Below are positions 18,115 to 26,026 of a stretch of 64,000 nt of DNA, in pieces. The DNA comes from Chloracidobacterium sp. N (GTDB lineage: Bacteria; Acidobacteriota; Blastocatellia; Chloracidobacteriales; Chloracidobacteriaceae). How positions within the stretch are numbered: the first letter of the stretch is position 1; every line of letters begins with the position of its first letter. The DNA is taken from assembly GCF_018304765.1 (NCBI RefSeq), contig NZ_CP072642.1, positions 1,827,819-1,891,818 of the forward strand, given 5' to 3'. Under the pieces are notes generated by a model, which did not search any database, was not told the origin of the DNA, and saw only the letters and a program-made list of their open reading frames with translations. Position numbers and translations under genes: made by a program.

Positions 18115-19440
18115 TTAACTTGTCCCGTGGTCTGCCGCAACCGTTTCGGCAAGCACAGGCGGCAGCAGAACACTCCGCCGCTCGCCACCCACCACCACCA
18201 TGACCGGCGCGCCTTTGAGCCGCCAGCCATCGAAAGGGCAGTTGCGCGCTTTCGACTGCCACTGACGCACATCCACCACCGTTTCGCGGTGGATGTCCAG
18301 TATTGTCATATCCGCCGGGCAGCCAATTTGCAACGTCCCACCAGGCAGGTTGAAGGCACGCGCCGGGCCGGTCGAAAACAGCTCAATGAGGCGCGGCAAC
18401 GGAATGCCCTGCCGCCAGTGAAGCCGGTCAAGCATCAGGCTTACGGCGCACTCCAGTCCCACCACCCCGAAGGACGCGTGCAAAAGCACCTGGTCCTTTT
18501 CCAGCGTTGTGTGCGGCGCATGGTCGGTCGCCAGACAAGTCACCGTGCCGTCAGCCACACCTTCCAGCAGGGCTTCGACATCCCCGGCCGTACGCAGCGG
18601 CGGATTCATCTTGGCCAGTGGCCCCAGCGTCAAGACAGCGGATTCATCAAGCGTCAGATGATGCGGTGTAACTTCACAGGTAATCGGCAAGCCCTCGGCG
18701 CGGGCGCGCCGCACCAGTTCCAGCGAACCGGCCGTGCTCAGATGGGCAATGTGAATGTGCGCCCCCGTCAGGCTGGACAACACGACATCCCGCGCCACAT
18801 CCACTTCCTCGGCGGCGCGCGTCATCCCCCGTACGCCCAGGCGCGTGGACACAGCCCCTTCATTGATGACACCGCCAGCCGCCAGGTCACGATTTTCACA
18901 GTGATCAATGACCGGCAATCCAAAGTCGCTGGCATATTCCAGCGCCCGTCGCAACAGGTTGGCGTTGGCAATCCCATGTCCGTCATCCGACAGGGCCACG
19001 ACCCCGGCCGCCGCCATCCCGCCAATATCCGCCAGGGCTTCCCCCTGTAATCCCTTGGTCACAGCGCCAATGGGATACACGCGGCATGCGGCGGCTTCCT
19101 GCGCCCGGTCGAGAATGTAGCGCGTGACCAGCGGCGAGTCGTTGACCGGCGAGGTGTTCGCCATGCAGCACACGGCCGTGAAGCCGCCGGCCACAGCCGC
19201 GCGTGTTCCGGTAGCTATCGTTTCCTTCGCCGTAAAGCCCGGCTCACGCAGGTGCACGTGAACGTCAATGAACCCCGGCGCCACGACCAACCCAGTCGCA
19301 TCCACCAGTTCCGCCTGTGGAGGGATGTCCAGATTTGGCCCCAGTGCTGCAATGCGGCCGTCCACCACCAGAACATCCATGACCGCATCCAGGTTTTGCG
19401 AGGGATCGCAGACGCGGCCGTTCCGAATGACGAGTGCCAT
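18115..19440 (-). CDS. pyrC: Dihydroorotase
   Basis: The 441-residue amidohydrolase has the metal-binding 'GFIDVHVHLREPGF' near residue 57, 'NTSPVNDS', 'HIHIAHLSTAGSLELVRRA' and 'CLATDHAPHT' near residue 305. These fit the class I dihydroorotase family, which interconverts carbamoyl-aspartate and dihydroorotate in pyrimidine synthesis. It starts eight bases after the dcd stop, so dcd and pyrC look co-transcribed, a sensible pyrimidine pairing. No pyrB is adjacent. Confidence 0.93.
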   Translation of the reverse strand: MALVIRNGRVCDPSQNLDAVMDVLVVDGRIAALGPNLDIPPQAELVDATGLVVAPGFIDVHVHLREPGFTAKETIATGTRAAVAGGFTAVCCMANTSPVNDSPLVTRYILDRAQEAAACRVYPIGAVTKGLQGEALADIGGMAAAGVVALSDDGHGIANANLLRRALEYASDFGLPVIDHCENRDLAAGGVINEGAVSTRLGVRGMTRAAEEVDVARDVVLSSLTGAHIHIAHLSTAGSLELVRRARAEGLPITCEVTPHHLTLDESAVLTLGPLAKMNPPLRTAGDVEALLEGVADGTVTCLATDHAPHTTLEKDQVLLHASFGVVGLECAVSLMLDRLHWRQGIPLPRLIELFSTGPARAFNLPGGTLQIGCPADMTILDIHRETVVDVRQWQSKARNCPFDGWRLKGAPVMVVVGGERRSVLLPPVLAETVAADHGTS

Positions 19441-19448
19441 GCGCTTGC

Positions 19449-20036
19449 CTAAACCTTGGCCAGGGTCAATCCGGTCTGATGCTGATACTTGCCCGCGCGG
19501 TCACTGTAGGAAACGGCGCATTCCTCGTCCGACTCGAAGAAGATGATCTGAACGAATCCTTCTTCGGCATAGAGCCGGACTGGCAGGTTGGCCGCATTGT
19601 ACAGCTCGATGACCAGCCGCCCCTTCCAGTCGGCTTCGAGGGGCGTGGTGTTCTGAATCAGCCCACAACGCGCATAGGTGCTTTTTCCAAGGGCAATCGC
19701 CGTGACGTTGCGCGGCATCTGGAACTGCTCAATGGTCACCCCCAGCGCATAAGAGTGGGGCGGCAGCAACCAGTAGCAACTGCCGTCGGCCGCCGTTCGC
19801 AGCGGAATGTCGAGCAGGTTGTCGGGATTGAAGTTTTTGGGGTCCACTTCCGTCCCCTGAATCGGAGAAAAGACCTTGAACTCATCCCGCGCCAGACGAC
19901 AGTCATAGCCATAGCTTGACAGCCCACAGCTTATGATGCGCCGGTCTTCGACCTGCCGGATGAGCCGCCGCTCAAAGGGCGAAATCAGGTTATACTCTTC
20001 GCACATGCGAAGGATCCACTTGTCCGACTTAATCAC
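19449..20036 (-). CDS. dcd: dCTP deaminase
   Basis: The 195-residue protein shows the trimeric dUTPase/Dcd fold motifs: 'LSSYGYDCRLARDEFKVF' near residue 40, 'LPPHSYALGVTIEQFQMP', 'ALGKSTYARCGLIQNTTPLE' with the catalytic Glu, and 'KYQHQTGLTLAKV' at the C terminus. Dcd converts dCTP to dUTP, feeding thymidylate synthesis. It is the first gene of the dcd-pyrC unit and is transcribed divergently from the secreted protein gene at 20107, with 70 bases between them. Confidence 0.94.
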   Translation of the reverse strand: MIKSDKWILRMCEEYNLISPFERRLIRQVEDRRIISCGLSSYGYDCRLARDEFKVFSPIQGTEVDPKNFNPDNLLDIPLRTAADGSCYWLLPPHSYALGVTIEQFQMPRNVTAIALGKSTYARCGLIQNTTPLEADWKGRLVIELYNAANLPVRLYAEEGFVQIIFFESDEECAVSYSDRAGKYQHQTGLTLAKV

Positions 20037-20106
20037 GGTTGGTTTCCACAGCGTGTGACAGCATGGTGAGGTACAAAGGCGGTTCGTAACCCTGAGACCC
20101 GATGAT

Positions 20107-21324
20107 ATGGCAGTTCATCCCACCCGACTCAAGCTCTTTCTTGCCGTCGCCGGGCTGATGCTCCTGATGAGCCATGCCCTGCGCACCACAATCCTCGCCG
20201 GGACGGGCGGGAACAACCCTGCCTTGCAGCGTCCGCGCTCGGTGGAAACTTCGGAAAACCAGACCGGCCCGCTGTCGGAAGTGGGCTTTTACCGTCTTGT
20301 CCAGCGTGTGCGCCAGGGACAAATCACCACTGACGCGGCCATCCGGGAGTTGCGCCAACGTGGCATCGCGTTTGAAGTCACGGACGAAGTTCTCGACCGC
20401 GCCCGTCAGCTCGGCGCGCCCGGGGCACTCATCACGGCCCTGGTCGAACTGACGTTTGCCCCCTCTCAACCATCGCCAAAACCATCCCCAACGGCGCGTC
20501 CCAAACCCACCCGTACCATACCTTCGGGTAGTGCCCCTGCCACCCCGGAACCACCCCGCGATCAGGAAGACCCACCTGACAACGAGCCGCCGGCCTCATC
20601 TGAAGACGAAACGGCACGTCTCAGCCAACTGCCACTCATCGAGCAGGCCCGGTTTCATGCCCTGCGCAGCGCCGATGACCTCCCGGATTTTATCGTCACC
20701 CAAACCATCCGCCGCATGGTGCGGGATGGTCGCGGCCAGTGGCAAACGCGCGACACCCTCGAAACGGAAGTCCGGGTCGAGGGCGGACGCGAACGGGTCG
20801 AACTGCTGTCCATCAACGGACGCGCCACCCAACGGCGCTATGAAGACGTTGGCGGCGCGACTTCCGTTGGCGATTTTTCCGGTCAGCTTGCCGCGCCGTT
20901 CCTGCCCAGCACCAACACCCGGTTCCGCGAAGCCAAACGGGAACGCTACCGGGGGCGCCTCTGTCGCGTGTATGACTTCGTCGTTCCCCGGGCCAATTCC
21001 GGCTACACCCTCACCGTACGGCTCTCCGACGGCACACCGCAGCGCATTCAGGTCGGCTATCAGGGCAGCCTGTGGATTGACGAAGCCACCAAGCGCGTGC
21101 TGCGCATCGAACATACGGCAACCGATATTCCGCCGGGCTTTCCCATGTCACAGGTCGAATCCGCCGTGGATTACGACTGGGTCACGATTCTCGGCAAGAA
21201 CTACTGGATGCCGCTGACGGCCGAGACCATCCAGGTGAGCGATGCCTATCGCCAGGCCTTTCGGAATGTCAGCGAGTTTCGGAACTACCGAAAATTCGAA
21301 GGCGACGTCAAAATCATCGAGTGA
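20107..21324 (+). CDS. Secreted protein with helical and beta-rich domains, function unknown
   Basis: The 405-residue protein has a hydrophobic N-terminal segment at about 8-26 that looks like a signal peptide or anchor. A small helical domain follows at about 55-115 ('VGFYRLVQRVRQGQITTDAA'), then a Pro/Thr-rich linker (120-165). The C-terminal beta-rich region (190-405) has 'YQGSLWIDEATKRVLRIEH', reminiscent of outer-membrane lipoprotein-sorting (LolA-like) proteins common in Acidobacteriota. I do not recognise a specific function. The downstream secreted gene overlaps it by four bases (GTGA), so the two are co-translated. Confidence 0.72.
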   Translation: MAVHPTRLKLFLAVAGLMLLMSHALRTTILAGTGGNNPALQRPRSVETSENQTGPLSEVGFYRLVQRVRQGQITTDAAIRELRQRGIAFEVTDEVLDRARQLGAPGALITALVELTFAPSQPSPKPSPTARPKPTRTIPSGSAPATPEPPRDQEDPPDNEPPASSEDETARLSQLPLIEQARFHALRSADDLPDFIVTQTIRRMVRDGRGQWQTRDTLETEVRVEGGRERVELLSINGRATQRRYEDVGGATSVGDFSGQLAAPFLPSTNTRFREAKRERYRGRLCRVYDFVVPRANSGYTLTVRLSDGTPQRIQVGYQGSLWIDEATKRVLRIEHTATDIPPGFPMSQVESAVDYDWVTILGKNYWMPLTAETIQVSDAYRQAFRNVSEFRNYRKFEGDVKIIE

Positions 21325-21788
21325 AAACCACCCTGAATCCCATGCCTTTCCGACCGCTTGCCTCGTGTTTCTGTCTGCTCTGGTTTCTGCTTGGCGCAAG
21401 CCCTGCTCCGGCGCAGCCGCCATCGTCCGTGACCGCCATCCGTACGCTGCTCGACAACCAGGCAGCCGCCTGGAACCGGGGCGATCTGGAAGGTTTCATG
21501 GACGGTTACTGGCGCTCGCCGGAACTGACCTTCGTTTCCGGAACGACCGTGACCAAGGGGTGGGAAGCGACGCTGGCGCGCTACCGGCAACGCTACCAGT
21601 CCGAAGGACGCGCCATGGGAACGCTTGACTTCCAGGACCTTGTCATCGAGATGGTCGGGCCGCGCGCGGCACTCGTACGCGGGGCCTGGCGGGTCGTACT
21701 TCCCGAACAGGTCGCTTCCGGGCGCTTCACCCTCCTGGTACGGCGCTTTCCCAACGGCTGGCGCATCGTTTATGACCACACTTCCTGA
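21321..21788 (+). CDS. Secreted SnoaL/DUF4440-like (NTF2 fold) protein
   Basis: A GTG start overlapping the previous stop gives 155 residues; an ATG at 21342 is an alternative. There is a clear signal peptide ('CLLWFLLGASPAPAQ'). The mature part has the NTF2-like pattern 'IRTLLDNQAAAWNRGDLEGF', 'TKGWEATLARYRQRY' and 'RALVRGAWRV', ending 'FPNGWRIVYDHTS'. DUF4440 proteins are small cone-fold proteins with varied or unknown roles. Being coupled to the preceding secreted protein suggests a shared periplasmic task. Confidence 0.78.
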   Translation: MKTTLNPMPFRPLASCFCLLWFLLGASPAPAQPPSSVTAIRTLLDNQAAAWNRGDLEGFMDGYWRSPELTFVSGTTVTKGWEATLARYRQRYQSEGRAMGTLDFQDLVIEMVGPRAALVRGAWRVVLPEQVASGRFTLLVRRFPNGWRIVYDHTS

Positions 21789-21813
21789 TGCTCAGGCGCC
21801 CTGCCGCCAGCCG

Positions 21814-21864
21814 GCCAGTGACGGCGCCAGTGACGGCAGCCGTCGGCTTTTGTCGCTTTTGCCC
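21814..21864 (+). terminator. Tandem 12-mer and hairpin, possible terminator
   Basis: GCCAGTGACGGC occurs twice back to back (21814-21837). The second copy runs into a palindrome (GACGGCAGCCGTC) followed by GGCTTTTGTCGCTTTT. The stem followed by two T-runs is compatible with an intrinsic terminator for the two secreted-protein genes upstream. The short stem keeps confidence low. Confidence 0.4.
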
Positions 21865-21927
21865 ATAGGATGAGTTTGCTATAACGGGCGGGGAAGGCCC
21901 ATCCGGTGAACCCCGCACCGGTGGCAT

Positions 21928-23427
21928 GTGACCTCGATGAACCGTACCCTGCCCGCAGACTTCTCCATCTCACCAAACGTTCACCCACCGGTTGTCCCCA
22001 CGCGGCGGGGGGTCTGGAGTTGGCTTCGCCACTGGCAGCGAACGCTTTTTATCGTGTGGGTTCTGGGGCGCTTCGCCTGGATGCTGTACCGTGACCTCCG
22101 GCGCGCCCGGACCCATTCGGACGGCAATCTGGCGGCACTTCCAACGGAAAAACTCGAAGCCCAGGCAGCCCGGCTGCGCGAACAGCTCATCCGGCTCGGC
22201 CCGACGTTCATCAAGATCGGGCAGGCACTGGCCACCCGCGCCGACCTGCTGCCGGTGCCGTTCATTCAGGAACTGGCCAAGCTCCAGAACCGTGTGCCGC
22301 CGTTTCCGAACAGTGAAGCCTTCGCCATCATCGAGAGCGAGTTGGGCGCGCCCGTCAGCCAGCTTTTCCACACCGTTGACCCGGAACCCGTTGCCGCCGC
22401 CAGTCTGGGACAGGTCTATCGCGGCGTCCGGCACGACGGGCAGGAAGTGGCCATCAAGGTGCAACGCCCCAACCTCGTGGTGCGCATCAGCGAGGATGTG
22501 GACATCCTGCGCCGTATCGCCCGGTGGATGGCCAACTCGAAGCGGCTCTTCAAAGGCAACGACTGGGTTGGGATGATTGATGAGTTCGAGCGCACGATCT
22601 ATGCCGAACTCGATTATCGCAACGAAGGCCGCAATGCCGAACGCTTCCGGCAAAACTTCGCCGACTGGCCGCGGGTCCACGTGCCGACCATCTTCTGGGA
22701 ACAGACGACCTCGCGGGTCCTCACTATGGAGTTCCTGCGCGGCATCTGTGTGACCGATCTGGAAGGGCTGGCTGCCGCCGGCATTGACGCCAAAGAAGCC
22801 AACGAGCTGATGTATCGCACCTACTTCAAGCAACTGCTTGAAGACGGCTTCTTTCACGCCGACCCGCATCCGGGCAACATTCTCATGCTGCGCGACGGAC
22901 GGCTGGCCTTTTTCGACTTCGGCATGGTCGGGCATATCTCCCCGACCCTGCAAAGCCAGATGGTCAGCGCCTTCTTCCACCTCATCGAACGCGATGCGCC
23001 GGGCATCGTCCGGGATTTGGTCGGGCTGGGATTTCTTTCGCCTGAAGCCGACATGGAAGAGTTTGCGCGCGTCGTCGAAGACCTGTTCCGGCGCAAACTC
23101 GATGTCAACCTCTCGGAAGTCCGCTTCAAGGACCTGACTTACGACCTGGGCGACATCATCTACCGCTACCCCTTCTCGACGCCCGCCTCATTCACCTTCA
23201 TCATCCGGGCGCTGATGACTCTGGAAGGCATCAGCATCACCATGAACCCGCGTTTCAACTTCCTTGAAGTTGCCATGCCCTATGCGCGCGATTTCCTGTT
23301 CCGGCGCGAAAGCGCGCAACTGCGGGAGAAGGTCTGGGCCAGCCTGCACGATGCCCGTAATGGGAAGCTCAACTGGACGCGCGTGTGGAATCTGGCCCGG
23401 ACGGCGCTGGCGCTCTATTTCGCCTGA
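21928..23427 (+). CDS. ABC1/UbiB (AarF) family atypical kinase
   Basis: The GTG at 21928, or the ATG at 21937, gives about 499 residues. All ABC1 hallmarks are present: the KxGQ motif 'LGPTFIKIGQALATRADLLP', the Ala-rich loop 'PVAAASLGQVYRG', 'VAIKVQRPN', 'HADPHPGNILM' and the 'FFDFGMVG' metal site. These atypical kinases/ATPases support quinone biosynthesis and lipid homeostasis in bacteria. UbiB often has two C-terminal membrane helices, which are not obvious here. The gene converges on the MNIO partner gene, overlapping it by 13 bases. Confidence 0.92.
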   Translation: MTSMNRTLPADFSISPNVHPPVVPTRRGVWSWLRHWQRTLFIVWVLGRFAWMLYRDLRRARTHSDGNLAALPTEKLEAQAARLREQLIRLGPTFIKIGQALATRADLLPVPFIQELAKLQNRVPPFPNSEAFAIIESELGAPVSQLFHTVDPEPVAAASLGQVYRGVRHDGQEVAIKVQRPNLVVRISEDVDILRRIARWMANSKRLFKGNDWVGMIDEFERTIYAELDYRNEGRNAERFRQNFADWPRVHVPTIFWEQTTSRVLTMEFLRGICVTDLEGLAAAGIDAKEANELMYRTYFKQLLEDGFFHADPHPGNILMLRDGRLAFFDFGMVGHISPTLQSQMVSAFFHLIERDAPGIVRDLVGLGFLSPEADMEEFARVVEDLFRRKLDVNLSEVRFKDLTYDLGDIIYRYPFSTPASFTFIIRALMTLEGISITMNPRFNFLEVAMPYARDFLFRRESAQLREKVWASLHDARNGKLNWTRVWNLARTALALYFA

Positions 23428-23720
23428 AGGGTTGTCCGTCGGCGGTGCCGCCACTCCGCCCAGCGATCACGCCACCACCGCCGCCAGCGGGTTCGCCATC
23501 CCTGCCGGCGTTTGTACTCCGCCTTGTAGTCGAGCTTTTTGGCAAACACCCGCGCAGCCAGCTCCAGCCCCGTCAGATCAATCGCCGCCAGCGCCGCGCA
23601 TTCTTCCGGTGACAGCCCAAAGGTGCTGGCCGTGTTTTCCGGCGCGGCCAAAAACTGCTCCCGGAAAACTTCATCGGCATAGAGCCGCGCCAAAAAGGCT
23701 TCAAAGTGTGGCGACGACAT
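23415..23720 (-). CDS. Small basic protein, MNIO-associated partner (function unknown)
   Basis: The ATG at 23720 lies inside the 3' end of the MNIO gene, a 20-base overlap that implies coupled translation. The protein has 101 residues. A helical N-terminal part ('HFEAFLARLYADEVFREQFL', 'FGLSPEECAALAAIDLTG') is followed by a very basic, Trp/Arg-rich tail ('RRWWRDRWAEWRHRRR'). MNIO enzymes usually need a small partner protein that binds the peptide substrate (MbnC or BufC in characterised systems). By position this is the candidate partner, although I see no clear sequence match to those families. Confidence 0.65.
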   Translation of the reverse strand: MSSPHFEAFLARLYADEVFREQFLAAPENTASTFGLSPEECAALAAIDLTGLELAARVFAKKLDYKAEYKRRQGWRTRWRRWWRDRWAEWRHRRRTTLQAK

Positions 23721-24594
23721 CGGTGCGTACGTTCTGGTTGGCGTTCCGGTCGGCGCGCCCCCGTGCCAGGGCAGCGCGCGCAGCATCGAGTTCATCCAGA
23801 AGCTCGGCAAAGGGTGGATAGTCGCCGTCGCGCTCCAGGATGACAACCAACGGCTGGTAAGCCCGCCGTGCCACTTCTGTCAGCAGGTCAAACACTGGCT
23901 GGGGCGTCGCATGGCGGTGGTCGTCAAGCAGCCGCCGCCCCGGAAAGCGCGTCGCCTGCACCCACTTCCCGCCTGCCAGGTGAATGTAGCCAACCCGTTC
24001 CAGGGGCAGCCGGGCGATGGCTTCACGGGGGTCAAAATCGAAGTTGCAGGCGTTGGCGTACAGGTTGTGCAGGTCGAGCAGTAAACCGTTTTCCGTGGCG
24101 GCCAGGATACCTTCCAGCCAGGTCACTTCATCGAGCGCACTGCCGGGCGGCTCGATAATGGTGGAGATGTTCTCAACCAGTGGGGGGCTGCCGACAATGG
24201 TGCGTGCGGTGGTGAGATTGCGTGCCGTACCCTCGATGGTGGCAGCCGTTCGCGGCGGCGCGGCCAGGTGGCCGACTTCAACGCCGCCGCCACGTACAAA
24301 GGCGAGATGCTCCGACCACAGCCATGGCTCGACCTCGCCGATGAGGCGTGCCAGGTGGTCAAGCCGGACGGGATCAACCGGGGCAGTCGAGGCCAACCCC
24401 AGGGAAACACCGTGCAGCACCAGTGGCGACTGCCGCCCCAGCCAACGTAAAGCCTGCCGATCTTTGCGGGGCGCATCGAAGTAGTCGTCAGCAATGACTT
24501 CTATCACTTCGATGCGCTCAAGGTTCGCCATGATGTCGGCTGCCAAAGGGGCACGCCACCCCAGACCGACGCGATCAAGCCGGGTTTCCATCAT
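23701..24594 (-). CDS. DUF692 multinuclear non-heme iron oxidase (MNIO), MbnB/BufB/TglH family
   Basis: The 297-residue protein is a TIM-barrel DUF692 member with every expected metal ligand in place. These are His61 ('LHGVSLGLAS'), His96 ('LWSEHLAF'), Glu141 ('LVENISTI'), Asp174 with Asn177/Asn181 ('LLLDLHNLYAN'), His205 ('YIHLAGGK'), Asp224-x-His226 ('LLDDHRHATP') and Glu254 ('VILERDGDYP'). Characterised relatives oxidise cysteines or nearby residues in ribosomally made peptides (methanobactin, bufferins, 3-thiaglutamate). The gene lies 76 bases downstream of a membrane protein with a seven-Cys tail, the plausible substrate, and overlaps a small partner gene. Family call firm; substrate inferred. 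Confidence 0.93.
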   Translation of the reverse strand: MMETRLDRVGLGWRAPLAADIMANLERIEVIEVIADDYFDAPRKDRQALRWLGRQSPLVLHGVSLGLASTAPVDPVRLDHLARLIGEVEPWLWSEHLAFVRGGGVEVGHLAAPPRTAATIEGTARNLTTARTIVGSPPLVENISTIIEPPGSALDEVTWLEGILAATENGLLLDLHNLYANACNFDFDPREAIARLPLERVGYIHLAGGKWVQATRFPGRRLLDDHRHATPQPVFDLLTEVARRAYQPLVVILERDGDYPPFAELLDELDAARAALARGRADRNANQNVRTDVVATL

Positions 24595-24670
24595 ATTCAG
24601 CCGCCACCACCGGAGATTCAGCCATCACACAACCGGGCGCCCGGTGAAATCCGGGCAACCCGCCCAAGAC

Positions 24671-25726
24671 CTAGCTACAACCGCCACAGCCACCGCCGCA
24701 ACTGCTACAACTGCCGCCGTCGCTGCTGCACGAACTGCTGCAGGAACTTCCACAGGATGAGCTGTCGGTCGGAGCTTTGGGGAAGGCTTCCCGGACTTCA
24801 GGAAAAACCTCCGCCGGCAGAGCCGCGACACCATAGACACCGGCCAGCAGGGCAATCTGCGCCATCGAGGCGTTGGCTTTGAGAGCGGCAGCTTGGGCGC
24901 GCATCCCTTCAAACAGCGATTCCAGTGACTTCACAACATAGTCGCCAAAGCGCATCCGGTAGTCTCCGCTAAAACTCCAGGCCCAGATCGCCGCAACAAT
25001 CATGATCAGCACGGTAAAGCCGATGTTCCTGTACCCATGCCACACAGCGACACCGATCTTGGCTAAACCGACAACCAGAATAAAGATCAGGGCAAACAGC
25101 GCCCGACTGGTACGGGCCTGTTTCTGGGCTTCAGAGGGCAACAAGCCGGCTTTCTCCAACTCTTCCTTGTAAAGGTCATCCACCTGCTGCTTGAGACCGC
25201 CCTGCTCGAAGATTTCCTCCGGCTTCCGTGGAGTTGTGAAAAAGCGAAGTACGGCTCTTTCCAGAGGAAATGGCAGCGACTTCGCATCACAGTCCGGCGC
25301 GGTCACGAGCTGCTTTTCCTTTTTTTCCGACGACTCGTTCTGCAAAAGCATCAGGTGACGGGCTTCGATGAGGACGGCCGTGGCCACCCGCAGGGCTTCA
25401 TTGGCTCCCCCGCGCAGGTAGGCCAGTCGGTAGGGGTCAGAAGTATCGAACTTCGTCAGTTCCCTGACCGGCTCGGCGACGATTCGCCGCACATACAGCA
25501 TCGTGATCACGCCCGCACAAGCCAGCAGGTAAGCCAGCAGAAATCCTGTCTTGGGCAGGCAGATGATGACGACGGTGAAACACAGGAGCAGGGTAAACCA
25601 GACAATGACGAACGACCGGACCACCCAGGCGTCGTTGTCTGGAAGAGTTGTCGCTCCATTTGAGGCGGGGGTTACAGATTTCCACGAGTCGGAAGGCTTG
25701 GGGGTACTGACCGGGTAGGAACTCAT
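24671..25726 (-). CDS. Membrane protein with C-terminal Cys/Ser/Gly tail (TIGR04222-like), candidate MNIO substrate
   Basis: The ATG at 25726 follows AGGAGGT. The 351-residue protein has hydrophobic segments at about 35-57, 61-79, 208-230 and 235-252, with a soluble domain between (80-205). It ends in a low-complexity tail (321-351) with Cys at 325, 329, 333, 340, 343, 347 and 350 among Ser and Gly. As I recall, the TIGR04222 family has this architecture, with Gly/Cys-rich tails next to DUF692 genes. A tail of this type directly upstream of an MNIO gene suggests it is modified or metal-binding while attached to the membrane. A plain metal-binding tail without modification is the alternative. 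Confidence 0.78.
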   Translation of the reverse strand: MSSYPVSTPKPSDSWKSVTPASNGATTLPDNDAWVVRSFVIVWFTLLLCFTVVIICLPKTGFLLAYLLACAGVITMLYVRRIVAEPVRELTKFDTSDPYRLAYLRGGANEALRVATAVLIEARHLMLLQNESSEKKEKQLVTAPDCDAKSLPFPLERAVLRFFTTPRKPEEIFEQGGLKQQVDDLYKEELEKAGLLPSEAQKQARTSRALFALIFILVVGLAKIGVAVWHGYRNIGFTVLIMIVAAIWAWSFSGDYRMRFGDYVVKSLESLFEGMRAQAAALKANASMAQIALLAGVYGVAALPAEVFPEVREAFPKAPTDSSSCGSSCSSSCSSDGGSCSSCGGGCGGCS

Positions 25727-26026
25727 AGGCTACCTCCTGGCATCGAGCCTGCTGTTGTCAAGAAGCACATCGGTCTGAGGGGTGATGACCAACGAAACAT
25801 GACGCAGATAGGCTGGCTTACCGCGGCTTCTCTCAGCTCTGCCATTTACACCACGGTACGCAGGCGATGTGACATCCTTGTTTAAAATCCAAAGACGCCG
25901 AAGATTACCCATGGACGGCACCGGAACCGGACGCCCTGGAGCGGCAAAGGCACAGCCGCAGTCAGGGGTGTTTCGTCTTAATTTTCAGACCGACACCGCC
26001 CCACACACCACAGTCTCCCGTCCGGG
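25727..26026. other. Divergent intergenic region before the MNIO cassette and lon
   Basis: About 300 bases separate two divergent transcription units. The AGGAGGT ribosome site of the Cys-tail membrane protein gene is visible at its left edge on the minus strand. The sequence is somewhat more AT-rich in the middle (TTAAAATCC near 25885 and TCTTAATTTTC near 25980), where promoters may lie. I see no RNA gene or clear promoter consensus, and small ORFs here have no support. Confidence 0.5.

Noticed and set aside
25730-25921. 63-codon minus-strand frame upstream of the Cys-tail gene
   Set aside because: It has no ribosome site or family resemblance and runs up against the AGGAGGT of the real gene.
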